64,000 bases of DNA from Saposhnikovia divaricata (taxonomy: Eukaryota; Streptophyta; Magnoliopsida; Apiales; Apiaceae). The stretch is from NCBI GenBank assembly GCA_036435485.1, contig CM071597.1, positions 12,827,881 to 12,891,880 on the forward strand, read 5' to 3'. This document shows, piece after piece, positions 34,501 through 43,080 of this stretch. The translations under genes were made by a program, and so were the position numbers. The notes below the pieces were generated by a model, which saw only the letters and a program-made list of their open reading frames with translations, did no database searches and was not told where the DNA came from. Positions within the stretch are counted from its first letter, which is position 1. Each line of letters begins with the position of its first letter.

Positions 34501-35194
34501 CACAGCAAATCAAAGGATTATGATCCATGATCCCCTTGTTTTTGACCACAACTGTTGCCTCAGTGAAAGAATTGAACCATTCCTTATTAGCCAACATTCG
34601 ATCAAGGCGTTTGTGAATCAGAGATGAGCGTTTATTAGTCCAAGTATAAAGAGGGCCTAGAGTATTGATCTGACCCAGACCAGAGACAGAAACACAATCC
34701 AAAAAGTTTTGCATACCCGTCGTCCATTGTTCACGACCTCCCTTAACCTCATTCAAGGCTAGAATACAGTTGAAGTCCCCATTTATGCACCAAGGCATTG
34801 AAATATTCCGACTCATATGCTCGAGATCCCTCCAAAGGGGCTCCCTCTGATGCGGTTGATTCAAGGCATAAACAAAAGTAACGCAGAAAGTTAACTTTTT
34901 TTCCAAAAACGTCACAAAGCAAGTGATATGTTGTGATGTTTTCAAATAAGCAGTGACATACCAAACCGAAGGGTCCCAACCAACCCACACACGACCAAAA
35001 TCATGTTCATCATAATTAAAAAGCCACTTCCAATTTTTATTAATACGCCTAGAAATATCCATTGATTTGTCAACCCTAACTTTAGTTTCTACCAAGCCCA
35101 TAAGGGAAATTTTATTGGCTGAAATGAAGTTAATCACTTCTTGCTGATGAGGACTCTTATTGATACCCCTTACATTCCAAACTGAAAAATTCAT
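31580..35194 (-). CDS. LINE ORF2: endonuclease and reverse transcriptase, 1204 aa
   Basis: This protein nicks target DNA and copies the element's RNA into it. Residues about 1-230 are an APE-type endonuclease (NFSVWNVRGINKSPHQQEV, LVETKV, INGDFNCILA, DHNPLI). Reverse transcriptase spans about 440-730: KKNKAPGPDGFTVEFF, DFRPISLCSIPYKCIAKIIA, motif A LKLDLNKAFDSLNWDF, GLRQGDPISPYLF and the catalytic LFYADDVLLFS near 685. A zf-RVT domain lies at about 1010-1110 (LEWMLCHGRLPTMHR, CCFCVGGIETDSHLF, CPYS). All visible catalytic residues are present and the length is normal for plant L1 ORF2. Its ATG overlaps the ORF1 stop, suggesting termination-reinitiation. Confidence 0.95.
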   Translation of the reverse strand: MNFSVWNVRGINKSPHQQEVINFISANKISLMGLVETKVRVDKSMDISRRINKNWKWLFNYDEHDFGRVWVGWDPSVWYVTAYLKTSQHITCFVTFLEKKLTFCVTFVYALNQPHQREPLWRDLEHMSRNISMPWCINGDFNCILALNEVKGGREQWTTGMQNFLDCVSVSGLGQINTLGPLYTWTNKRSSLIHKRLDRMLANKEWFNSFTEATVVVKNKGIMDHNPLICCVPLKLEKVVKPFQFHNYMTEVDGFMETVSRAWANQWYGDPMAILVRKLKHVKTALVGLNKNHGNVHSNVAMARSSLSAVQDQLVTDCDNPILLQEESNYSDKLQTALLEEERFLLQKSRVKWLNYGDGNNSYFFNRTKSNWNVNKILAIEDNEGLLVSGHKNVSKVAVDFFSNSLGSTSTLPPCDFDSFDCDLLSPAQAILLEAPVSDELILATLKAMKKNKAPGPDGFTVEFFLASWEIVGNNFCAAVRGFFSSEYFDKSVNVTSIALIPKVPTPTTMRDFRPISLCSIPYKCIAKIIASRLKIVMPSITDISQSAFIPGRNISDNILMAQELFRGYHKETGLPKCALKLDLNKAFDSLNWDFIMGALRKLNFPEKFMRWIYLCISTTSFSVKVNGSLCGFFQGKKGLRQGDPISPYLFAIAMNVLSSMLAKTPENFRFHWHCKDMKLTHLFYADDVLLFSNADIESVTHLMDCIYRFADVSGLRPSTVKSTVYFGNCTEDFMAWFDSRFGLAHGELPVRFLGVPLISTRLKHNDCIPLIDRITARICCWTTSLLSFAGRVQLVRAVIFALQGYWSRHFILPTSVHCSIQTLITRFLWKGNITSKGGVRISWDSICLPLAEGGLGFKQPKDWNQANILLHLCKVVSKNKALWPRWVNTTILKNHNIWTLPMPNDCSWILRNVLKLRSTALQFISFKLGNGHATSLWFDPWWNSTCLAANKNALIIAQSGLQGNATVNSIIHTGVWVLPRTSNRIHHVHPQMALWTQNFDYPTFNLCETDVILWDGLPINKIKARNIWHSLRQQSTQVTWAKHVWHRLKILRYAHLEWMLCHGRLPTMHRLGRFGLDISQFCCFCVGGIETDSHLFVTCPYSSYILEKLFGLLNICFTGTTWVELLDSLGCTSDHIMRTVALLAAQTFSYHLWRDRNSRLHDKGTQGPNLLIKRIMLDIKTKLRNTDWFIKTANLVLYRWVFI

Positions 35195-36987
35195 GGTAAA
35201 CGATTCAGAGTCGTTGGCGTGCCTGCCAACCTGGAGCTTTTTCTGCTAGAGACCCTTGTAAATCCGTCGTCATCCACTTTTTTGGTCGGTGTGACTGTGA
35301 TAATTTTATTAACAGTAGCAGCCGTTTGTTGCCCACTGGGGCTTGAGACCTTGTAATTTTTTCTTTGCTTTCCCGGGGATTTCGCAGTTTGCACAGTGTG
35401 CACAATTTGCACATGTTGTTCCTCAGCCAGGTCGGAAAGGGCCTCGAATCCATTATCAATAGCAAGAGGTGCTGTTAATCCAGCACTAAGAGGAGGAGTA
35501 CTTCTGGGCACCCTATCAAATTCCTCCAAATTATCTTCCATAAAAGGTTCCAAGTTGCTTTCCCCTTTGTTTCTGTCATCTTGACATCCAGTAGCAGTCT
35601 GGTCTCTAGTCTCTCTTTCGATCTCTTCGAGGATCTCATCACCATCCATGACCACGTCGCAACCACAGAATTTACCAATAGAATACGGGATCAATTCCAT
35701 ACTATTTAAGTAGTCTGCTTTTGTTGGGGCAGGGGTGCTGCTTGTTGCTTTGCCTGTGGTCGTTTGTGGATCCATCCTTGGTCTCTTTGAAACTCTTTCC
35801 GGATTATTCAAGCATCTTGCAAGGGAATGTCCAAAGGCCTTGCACAAACTACACGAGTAAGGCAGTTGAGGATACTGCACTTCAACTTTCTCCTGTTCCT
35901 CTATACCATCTACATTGAGAATAGTGACCCAAACAAAGGGTGGTCTCGGGGCAGAATATGCAAGCTCCACTTGGACATTAGCATACTTAAGTGGTTTAAA
36001 TCTAGCCGTTGCATCGTCAAACTTCAGAGGTTTGCCCACAGCTCGAGCAATAGAGGTTAAACTTTCCTTAGACCAAAGAGAGTAAGGAACATCTACCAAG
36101 CGAATCCAACAAGGGACCTTCTCAACCACATTTCTTCTGAATTTTGATCCCTCCATCCAAGGCATTAAATAAAGAGATTTCCCCCCCATCTGCACCGAAT
36201 GTAGGTTAAGAGCTGCATTTCTTTCGTCCATCGTGCCAAATCTAAACGTATAGTACCCCTTAGAGCTGTAGTACACTCCAACCAAACCCTTGTTACTCCA
36301 CAATTTATTTGCCTGCTCACGAACAAATTTAAAAGCAAAGTTCCCCCCAATAAAATGGCCAATGATGCTGGTTTCCCATTGTTTTTGAGCCTTGACCATG
36401 AAATCCCTAGAGAATTTTACTGTAGCAGATCCATCTTCATTATAACTAATACAAGCTTCCATATTATCAGTGCTAGTAGCTGGGTCAACAGCATTCTTTC
36501 CAACAATAGAGCTCCATGTAACAGATTTAGGTGCAAGCAATTGGTCATCATTAACAGCCTTAGGTAAGGTTGGAACTTCATGAAACTCACGAGGGGGTTG
36601 AGATTGTATACCTTGGTTTTCTTTGTGAGCCGTCTGATTCTCCTTTGTGTGGTTGACCTGCGAGCTAACCTCTTTGGGAGAAGCATTCTTATCACTGGAT
36701 GGACCACGAGCAATGGATGAAGCTGTGAATGCTGGGCCAGGAGCAGCTATCTCACTGCCATCATTAAGGATTAACTGAGTCCGTTCTTGAATCCTCCTCA
36801 AAGATCTAGGAGATAATGGTTCTCGCATATCATTCTCAGAGTTGAAAGATGCATTCTCCGCACCAAACTGAAACAGTGGCTGCAGATTGATGTTAGGAGC
36901 ATTAGGGGCAACGTAGTTGTGTCCAATGAGGTTAGAGAACTCGTCAGAGTTCATCGAGCCAGAATGCTCAGAGTTCCTAGAACCCAT
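35191..36987 (-). CDS. LINE ORF1: RNA-binding protein, 598 aa
   Basis: Plant L1-type ORF1 with a DUF4283 domain at about residues 185-300 (VKFSRDFMVKAQKQWETSII, GHFIGGNFAFKFVREQ, GVYYSSKGYYTFRF) and a single CCHC zinc knuckle near 379-392 (CSLCKAFGHSLARC). The C-terminal part is acidic and then basic. It probably coats the element RNA. The start chosen is the ATG giving MGSRNSEHSG; the frame stays open 17 codons upstream but without an ATG, and the related LINE at 46939-54517 preserves the same MGSRNSEHSG start. Its stop overlaps the ORF2 ATG in ATGA. Confidence 0.93.
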   Translation of the reverse strand: MGSRNSEHSGSMNSDEFSNLIGHNYVAPNAPNINLQPLFQFGAENASFNSENDMREPLSPRSLRRIQERTQLILNDGSEIAAPGPAFTASSIARGPSSDKNASPKEVSSQVNHTKENQTAHKENQGIQSQPPREFHEVPTLPKAVNDDQLLAPKSVTWSSIVGKNAVDPATSTDNMEACISYNEDGSATVKFSRDFMVKAQKQWETSIIGHFIGGNFAFKFVREQANKLWSNKGLVGVYYSSKGYYTFRFGTMDERNAALNLHSVQMGGKSLYLMPWMEGSKFRRNVVEKVPCWIRLVDVPYSLWSKESLTSIARAVGKPLKFDDATARFKPLKYANVQVELAYSAPRPPFVWVTILNVDGIEEQEKVEVQYPQLPYSCSLCKAFGHSLARCLNNPERVSKRPRMDPQTTTGKATSSTPAPTKADYLNSMELIPYSIGKFCGCDVVMDGDEILEEIERETRDQTATGCQDDRNKGESNLEPFMEDNLEEFDRVPRSTPPLSAGLTAPLAIDNGFEALSDLAEEQHVQIVHTVQTAKSPGKQRKNYKVSSPSGQQTAATVNKIITVTPTKKVDDDGFTRVSSRKSSRLAGTPTTLNRLP

Positions 36988-37177
36988 CTGCAAAACAAAC
37001 AAACAGATCGAGGCAAAAAAAAACAGAGACAAGAACAATGGAGATTGAAGTGAGGAAGGAGATGAGGATCGAGGACCAACAAGAAGTGGAGACGATGATG
37101 GATGAAGGTCAACGAATCTGAGAAAGGAGAAAACCGGCGGCTAGAGAGAAAAGCTCCATAATTTATGTGTAAGTGAA

Positions 37178-37194
37178 TTTTGAGAGGATTAATT
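37178..37194. repeat. 17-bp target-site duplication of the LINE, right
   Basis: Second copy of TTTTGAGAGGATTAATT, bounding the LINE 5' end. Full-length 5' ends are uncommon among LINE insertions. Confidence 0.95.
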
Positions 37195-38490
37195 AAAAAC
37201 AATCAAAATTAATTGATATAAAATGTTAACTTATATTATTGTCACTACAAGAAAAACGCGATCATACAACACCTTTTACACAACGGTTAAACAAATACCC
37301 GTTGTCCCGAAAAAACAAACAACGGTGAATTTGTTCTCCTCGTAAAACTGTTGTCCGAGTGTTTTTATGACAACTGTTATAGCGTTTATTTGAAACTATT
37401 GTCTAAGCGGTGTACTCCGATAAAGTCAGACAACTGTTCTTAAATTGCACTCTTGTCTTACAGGCTTTAACACAACACTCCAAAACTGTTGTTAATAAAC
37501 TAAATTAGAGTAGCGTGAGACAATGGTTTTGGTCTTTACGTTGTGTAATTCAGACAAATGTTTATTATAACCATTGTCTGAATAAACTTAAACAACGGGT
37601 CTTACATACCGTTGTGAAAAGGAAAGCTTACAGACAATGTATTTATGAAACTGTTGTCTGAACTACTGAAAATTTTAAATTGAATTGGGTGGGAAATAAT
37701 GAAATATTTGGTGGGATTTGGTGGGAAATAATGAAAATTTTGAATTGGATTTGGGGGGAAATTATAAATATTCAGACAACTGTTTTTTGATAAAAAAAAT
37801 GTTGTCTGATAGTGAAGCACAACAACCATTTTTTTTATAAAAACCATTGTGTAATGTTTCACACTTTTAAATAGTTAAACTAGTCTAATATTGGAATAAC
37901 TTCGTATTAAACTCTTTTTCCGACGATCCAACCGTACAGATGATAATCTATATTGAATATATTGATGTCCAAAAAAAATTAAAATATTTAAAATTATTCT
38001 TGTATGAGTTTATAATAAAAGCTCACCAAAAGTACTACTTCTTCTAACTAGCCTCATCCCGATTGAACGTAATCTATTTTTTTAAAATCTTTTTTCTATG
38101 ATTCAACCGTACGGATGATGTTATATATTGAATATATTGATGTGCAAACATAATTAAAATATTTAAAATTATTCTCCTATGAGTTTATAATATAAATACT
38201 CCAAAAGTACTACTCCTTCTAACTAGTCTCATCCCGATTGAACGTGACCCACTCACCCATTACTGTGTCCCACTCACCCGCTATCATGTCCCACTCACAC
38301 ATTAATCTATGAACTGTTGACTGTTTGATTACATAAAAGATTGAGTTTTAATTACTCTAATTACTTTTGTGTCCAAACAGTTGTGTTTTTTTTACATCTC
38401 ACAGTTCTCTCACTTTTCACTTGGACATTTTCGCAAACACCTCTCCTACATACACTTCTCTTTGGGATTTCTTGCAAATTTCTTGATTCA

Positions 38491-41400
38491 ATGGCTTCTA
38501 AACCATTCACTGCTCTTGGTCTACGTTTTGTCCCTAACAACTATGAAGCTCCACTCTATCATGAACGTGTTCCAGCAGCGTTTCATCTAATGCAGAATTT
38601 CTTGAGAGACTCAGAGATTGGACAAGCTCTGGTTGAACCTGGTACTCTCTCTGCATCTCAAATTGCCACTTTTTGGCAAAACTCAGTCTATGTGGATGGA
38701 GGAGAGAATGGGACTCCTAACATCATCTTCACTTATGAAGAACAAGAGTTTGTGATTACTCCACAAACTGTCAGAGATACAATGGGGTTTGATACACATA
38801 CATCTTATACTTATGTGGTTGAACATCACTTGAGACAGATGTTATAGGAGATAGGTTACATGGAATCTCTTGACAAGCTTGGCAGTGTAAAGAGACCTAA
38901 TCTCAAGAAGGAATGGAACTTTTTCTTCGATTGCATTACAAGGACATTCCAGAAGAAGGTCACTAACTGGGATGCTATTCCAATAGACAGTCTACAAAAT
39001 CGGGTATTCTCTACTTTATGGTAGTAATTTTGATTTTGGTAGATATGTTCTGATGAATTTAGGTGATAAACTGTCAGAGTCTACTACAATTTATTATGCT
39101 CGATTTTGTCAAATGTTGTTCAATGCTTGTGTACCTGGTCTAGAGATTGCTGATACTGATGAAATTCAGCCTTTTAGAGTCAACAAGAGAATATTCTCTG
39201 ATATGACTAATAAGGATGTTGGTAAAGAAAACCTACCTGTCTTTGTTCTGCCACTTGCTTTGCAGAATTTTCTCAACCAACCTCAGGACCAACACAACCT
39301 GAACCACTAAACATTGATCGTACTCAAACACCAAACACTGAACCACCTACATCACCTACTCACTCAGCACCTACAAAACAACCTTCACACACTCCACAAA
39401 CAAACTCTGAATCATCACAATCTCCACCACAATCACAGTCTAAAGCAAAAAGAGTTAAGAAGGCAATCACTGAGTGACATGCAAGAGTTAAGAAGGCAAT
39501 AGAGACACAAATGAAAGCAAAACAGACATCTCCTGGAGCTGTTTATACTAGAAGAATGAAAAGAATAAAATAAACGGCAAACAAACCTAAGTCACCCTCA
39601 GTGGTAGCAGAATCTAGAGAAGAGGATTCAGATGAAGTGCCTCTAGCGAAAAGAAGAAAACTGGTAATCTCTGATTCTGTTGATGACAATGTTGAAGCTC
39701 CAGAGGTAGTTTCACAGCAACCACCTACTGTTGAGGCTGAAAAAGATTCAATGCGTGAAGAAGTTCAAATGCCTGCAGAGGACAAAATGCCTGCAGAAGA
39801 GGATACTAGAGATGGCTTTTCCCCAATGAATGATATTCTTTATTCATTCATGCCATTCTCTGATCCTATCTCTGATACTGGTGCAGATGATCAACCTACA
39901 GTTGTTCTTTCTGAAACTGTAGCATCACATACTGAATTACTCTTAGATGCTCACCAGATTGCTGAAGGAGGAGATGAGATTGATCAACAATCTAAGGAGA
40001 TAAACTCTGAGACTATTGTGCAATCTACAGAGGATGTTGTACAGCCTATTGTTGACTCTACTACTAAACCTGTTGCAGAGGATGTTATTGGCACCGTTGA
40101 TGCATTTATTCCTATTCCTCCATCCTCTCATCATGTTGAAGCCGAGGTTGGAGATGAAACTGAAGGGAATACTGAGTCAAGCCCTTCTCAGAGTTTACCA
40201 GTCCAGACTGATGCTAAGGTTAAGGATTTTGTTGGTCCTTCAAAACAAGCAGATGCTGAAGAAGAACACCTTGAACAATTTTCCAATGACTGGTACATGG
40301 ACACTTGTATCTTTCCTCCTGCAAGAGCAGCTGAATTTGTCAAGAGAACCTCCAGAACAATTACAAATCCAGAGATTCTATCTTGTCTTAAGGCTACAGT
40401 TGTACAAGTGAAGACTCTCAACTCGAGGTTTGATCTGTGTCAAAAGGCAATCTCTGATGTTCGAGGTGATGTTGTTAAGGGAACTGAAATGATTAAACTT
40501 GACAACAAGAATAAATTTCAATATCTTACTCAGAATCAAGACACTTTGTCTCACAGGCTGAACAAAGTTGAACAAAATCAGAATGATATGTCCCTAAAGA
40601 TTGATTCTATTGCTACTTCATTGGAGTTAATCACATCTATTCTTATGCCTGATGATGTCAAAAAGGGGGAGAGAGTTGCTAAAGACAAATGCAAGCAATC
40701 TCAAACTCTGATCAGAAAGGATAAAGCTGGAGATGGAGGAGCAAGTAGTAAAGGAAAGAGCAAAACTGAAGAATTTCAAACTCTAAAAACTAACAAGTCT
40801 TCTAAATCACGGTTTGTTGGGATAAACACTGATACTCAAGGTACTTCAAAGACCAAGAGTTTACTATTACCTTCTAATCCACAGACTGATGAAGAATTGG
40901 CTGCTAAGTTATTTATTGAAGAGAATGAGGAAGGAGTTATAATTGAGGACATTGAAGCTGAAGAAAAGAGTTTACAAGAAGAACATCTCAAGGCTTTAAA
41001 GTCTGGTAAGTTAAAAAGAGGAAAAGCTCCTAGGCCTGTTGTTAAAGGTGTTGTGATCAAGGAAAGGGTTGATGTTAGTCAAAGATCTCAGTTTTCAAAG
41101 GAAACAATGGCAGCAGAAGCTCAACTCAAGCTGAAAGGCATTGAAGGAGAAAGTTCACAGAAGAAAGTTACAACTTCTATTGCATCACAAGTTGTGACCA
41201 CACCTTTACAATCTTCTCAGTTGAAATCAGTTTTTGGGAAAGGAATAATTCATGATCCAAATATATTATCTGGAGTTTCTATGAATATTTCTGATGGAAG
41301 AGCCTTGTCTGGTAAAGTTGGAAACAATAAGGGTGGACTAGGTTCACACAAGGACAAAAGGCAATATACTGGTCCTAGAGATCCTTCTTCACTGGCTGTT

Positions 41401-41996
41401 CCAGGTCGTGGTGTCACTCAAGAGAGTTTGGACAGACTGGAATCAGTACAGTTAGTTCATCAGAAGAGTTTAAAGAAGGATTTTCTCTTGTACTTCATGG
41501 TTGATGGGACAGTATTTAGAATTGGTGAGAATGATTTTGGCTTGAAATATTGGGAAGAACTAGAATATGTTCTATATCTTTTCAAGTGAATAGTCAAAGG
41601 ACTCAATCAGTTGCTAATGTGCTCAGACAGAGGATGCTTCAGAATTTGGCAATCAGAGGAGAGAAGTATAATAGCAGATATGTTCCTAAGTACAGGGATT
41701 ACAATCGAAATCTTATTGAAATGAAGAAAGGTACTGCAAAATTAAAGACTGATTTGGGAATCACAGTACTTGACTTCAATTCACAGTCAGAAGAAGTCAA
41801 ATTTATCAGACTGGGAAATGAGATGAGAAGAAACAAAATCTATGATCTTAGAGCTGCTATCTATCAGACAGATGAGAGTGATCCTCAGCTCAGAGAGATT
41901 AAAGAAGCTATGGAGATTGAGCTTGAAAATGCAGAAAGAAGATTGCTCATAGAATATCTCAGAGCTACACCAGATCTTGAAGAGATTAGAGATTAA
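38491..41996 (+). pseudogene. Retroelement-associated extra ORF, broken
   Basis: A long coding region disrupted by a stop at 38845, stops near 39021, frame changes near 39020 and 39260, stops near 39475 and 39570, and a frame change near 41560. The N-terminal part (MASKPFTALGLRFVPNNYEA, TFWQNSVYVDGG, KKEWNFFFDCITRTFQKKV) has the look of proteins encoded beside pol in some plant Copia elements. A Pro/Thr/Ser/Gln-rich linker follows, then an acidic segment, a basic patch (AKRRKL, a possible nuclear signal), a heptad region around 40500-40640, and a Lys/Glu-rich C-terminus ending LRATPDLEEIRD. The 39601-41589 part is open for 662 codons. No signal peptide or clear transmembrane anchor, so an envelope role is not supported. 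Confidence 0.6.
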
Positions 41997-42150
41997 AGTC
42001 TGTAAGGATTTTTTTATTCTCTGTAGATTTTGTTAAGTAGAAGCTTAAACTCTGAATTTGTATAAACACTGTATTTGTCTATTTGTTTTGACATCATTAA
42101 TTACTGTTATTAACTTGTGCATTTTTGCTAATGAACAAGTTGGGGGAGAT

Positions 42151-42658
42151 TGTTAAATATAATTGATGTGTTTTAATTAGTGTTTTAGTGTTACAGTGAA
42201 TTATCAGAGTTTAGCTGGAAGCGGTCAGAGTTTAGTGTAAACTCTAACAGATGGAAGCTCGACAGAGTTTGTCAAACTCTGTCTGGAGGCAATGTCTACT
42301 GGTCAACGGTGATTGAAGATTTATTATGGAAGCGATATCTTTGAAGATTGGACAGCTATTAAAGAGATCGAGTTGATTTAGGAGACGTGTGACAATCTGT
42401 AATTGATATCATTGTATAGCTGATTATTAGGAATATAAATTAGAGATTGTATCGAAGCTGTGTATTTTATAAATACAGTTAGGTTAACCCTAGAAGGGTA
42501 TCGTGCAACGAATTATCTTTATTGTAACCTAACAGCTCTTTGTGATAGTTTTACATCACGAAGAGGGTTCTTAATACCAGAAGTTTTTAAGTGCATAAAC
42601 GTCTTACTTGTTAAACTCTCATACGAATTTGATTATTAATTGTGTATTCAGCCTAACA
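42151..42658 (+). repeat. 3' LTR of the truncated retroelement
   Basis: A 508-bp segment starting TGTTAAATATAATTG directly after the polypurine tract and ending GCCTAACA, after which CACTA sequence resumes (TATAAAACCGTTG). It contains a TATA-like TTTTATAAATACAG near 42465. The partner LTR is missing. Confidence 0.75.
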
Positions 42659-43080
42659 TATAAAACCGTTGTATTTAGAGACTCTTCAAAACAGGAAACA
42701 AGGGTATCAGCAAATTTGATAGCATATATGTTGTTGTGTTAGAGTTCTTACAACTCTTTTTATTCAAGGAACCATTGTTTTAACCCTTGAACAACAACGG
42801 ATGTTATTTTTAAAACACTTGACTGAAATCATTTCAGACAAGGGTTTTTAAAAAATTGTGTTGTTATTTCTAGGTGTTACAATGCCGACCAAAAAATGGG
42901 GCGTTGTCTTGCAATCTGTTGGACAATGGTTGTGGAACGGTCGTGCTACCTTCTTCTACACATCGGATAAATAACCATTGTCTAATTTCAATCAGACAAC
43001 TGCCGGATAGACAACGAAAAAAATGGAGGTCAGACAACGGTGAAAAACAGTTGCAGGATCTAGTTATTTTTGTAGTGTGT

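Larger units (their letters stand above)
31406..37177 (-). mobile_element. Full-length L1-type LINE with intact ORF1 and ORF2
   Basis: A 5.77-kb non-LTR retrotransposon in minus orientation: 5' UTR of about 190 bp (36988-37177), ORF1, ORF2, short 3' UTR and a poly(A) tail seen as T-run 31406-31417. A perfect 17-bp TSD flanks it. Both frames are uninterrupted and overlap by ATGA. It lies 48 bp from the left end of the CACTA of copy B and is absent from copy A, so it is younger than the A/B duplication. The features fit a potentially active copy; whether it is transcribed cannot be told. Confidence 0.95.
38246..42658 (+). mobile_element. 5'-truncated LTR retroelement with long extra ORF and 3' LTR
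   Basis: The fragment starts abruptly after GATTGAACGT with three CCCACTCACCC-like units (38248-38300). It continues with a degraded coding region (38491-41996) and ends in a polypurine tract (TTGGGGGAGAT, 42140-42150) and an LTR. No gag, protease, integrase or reverse transcriptase, and no 5' LTR, are present. The PPT fits Copia-type elements, several of which carry an additional or env-like ORF between pol and the 3' LTR. Loss of the equivalent CACTA interior suggests a deletion accompanied or followed insertion. Confidence 0.7.
37243..43077. mobile_element. CACTA transposon with nested retroelement (copy B)
   Basis: The left end CACTACAAGAAAAACGCG and right end TTATTTTTGTAGTG are both intact, and TGT at 37240-37242 and 43078-43080 is the TSD. 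It is the same insertion as 16523-19591 in copy A and keeps the left C that A has lost. Its middle (equivalent to A 17500-19172) is replaced by the LTR-retroelement fragment at 38246-42658. Subterminal ACAACGGTT-type repeats are kept on both sides. No transposase is encoded. Confidence 0.9.

Noticed and set aside
36988..37038. N-terminal extension of LINE ORF1 upstream of MGSRNSEHSG
   Set aside because: The frame is open but has no ATG, and the related LINE supports the start at 36987.
38491..41996. Envelope-like gene in the truncated retroelement
   Set aside because: No signal peptide, transmembrane segment or cleavage motif visible; the position alone does not justify the call.
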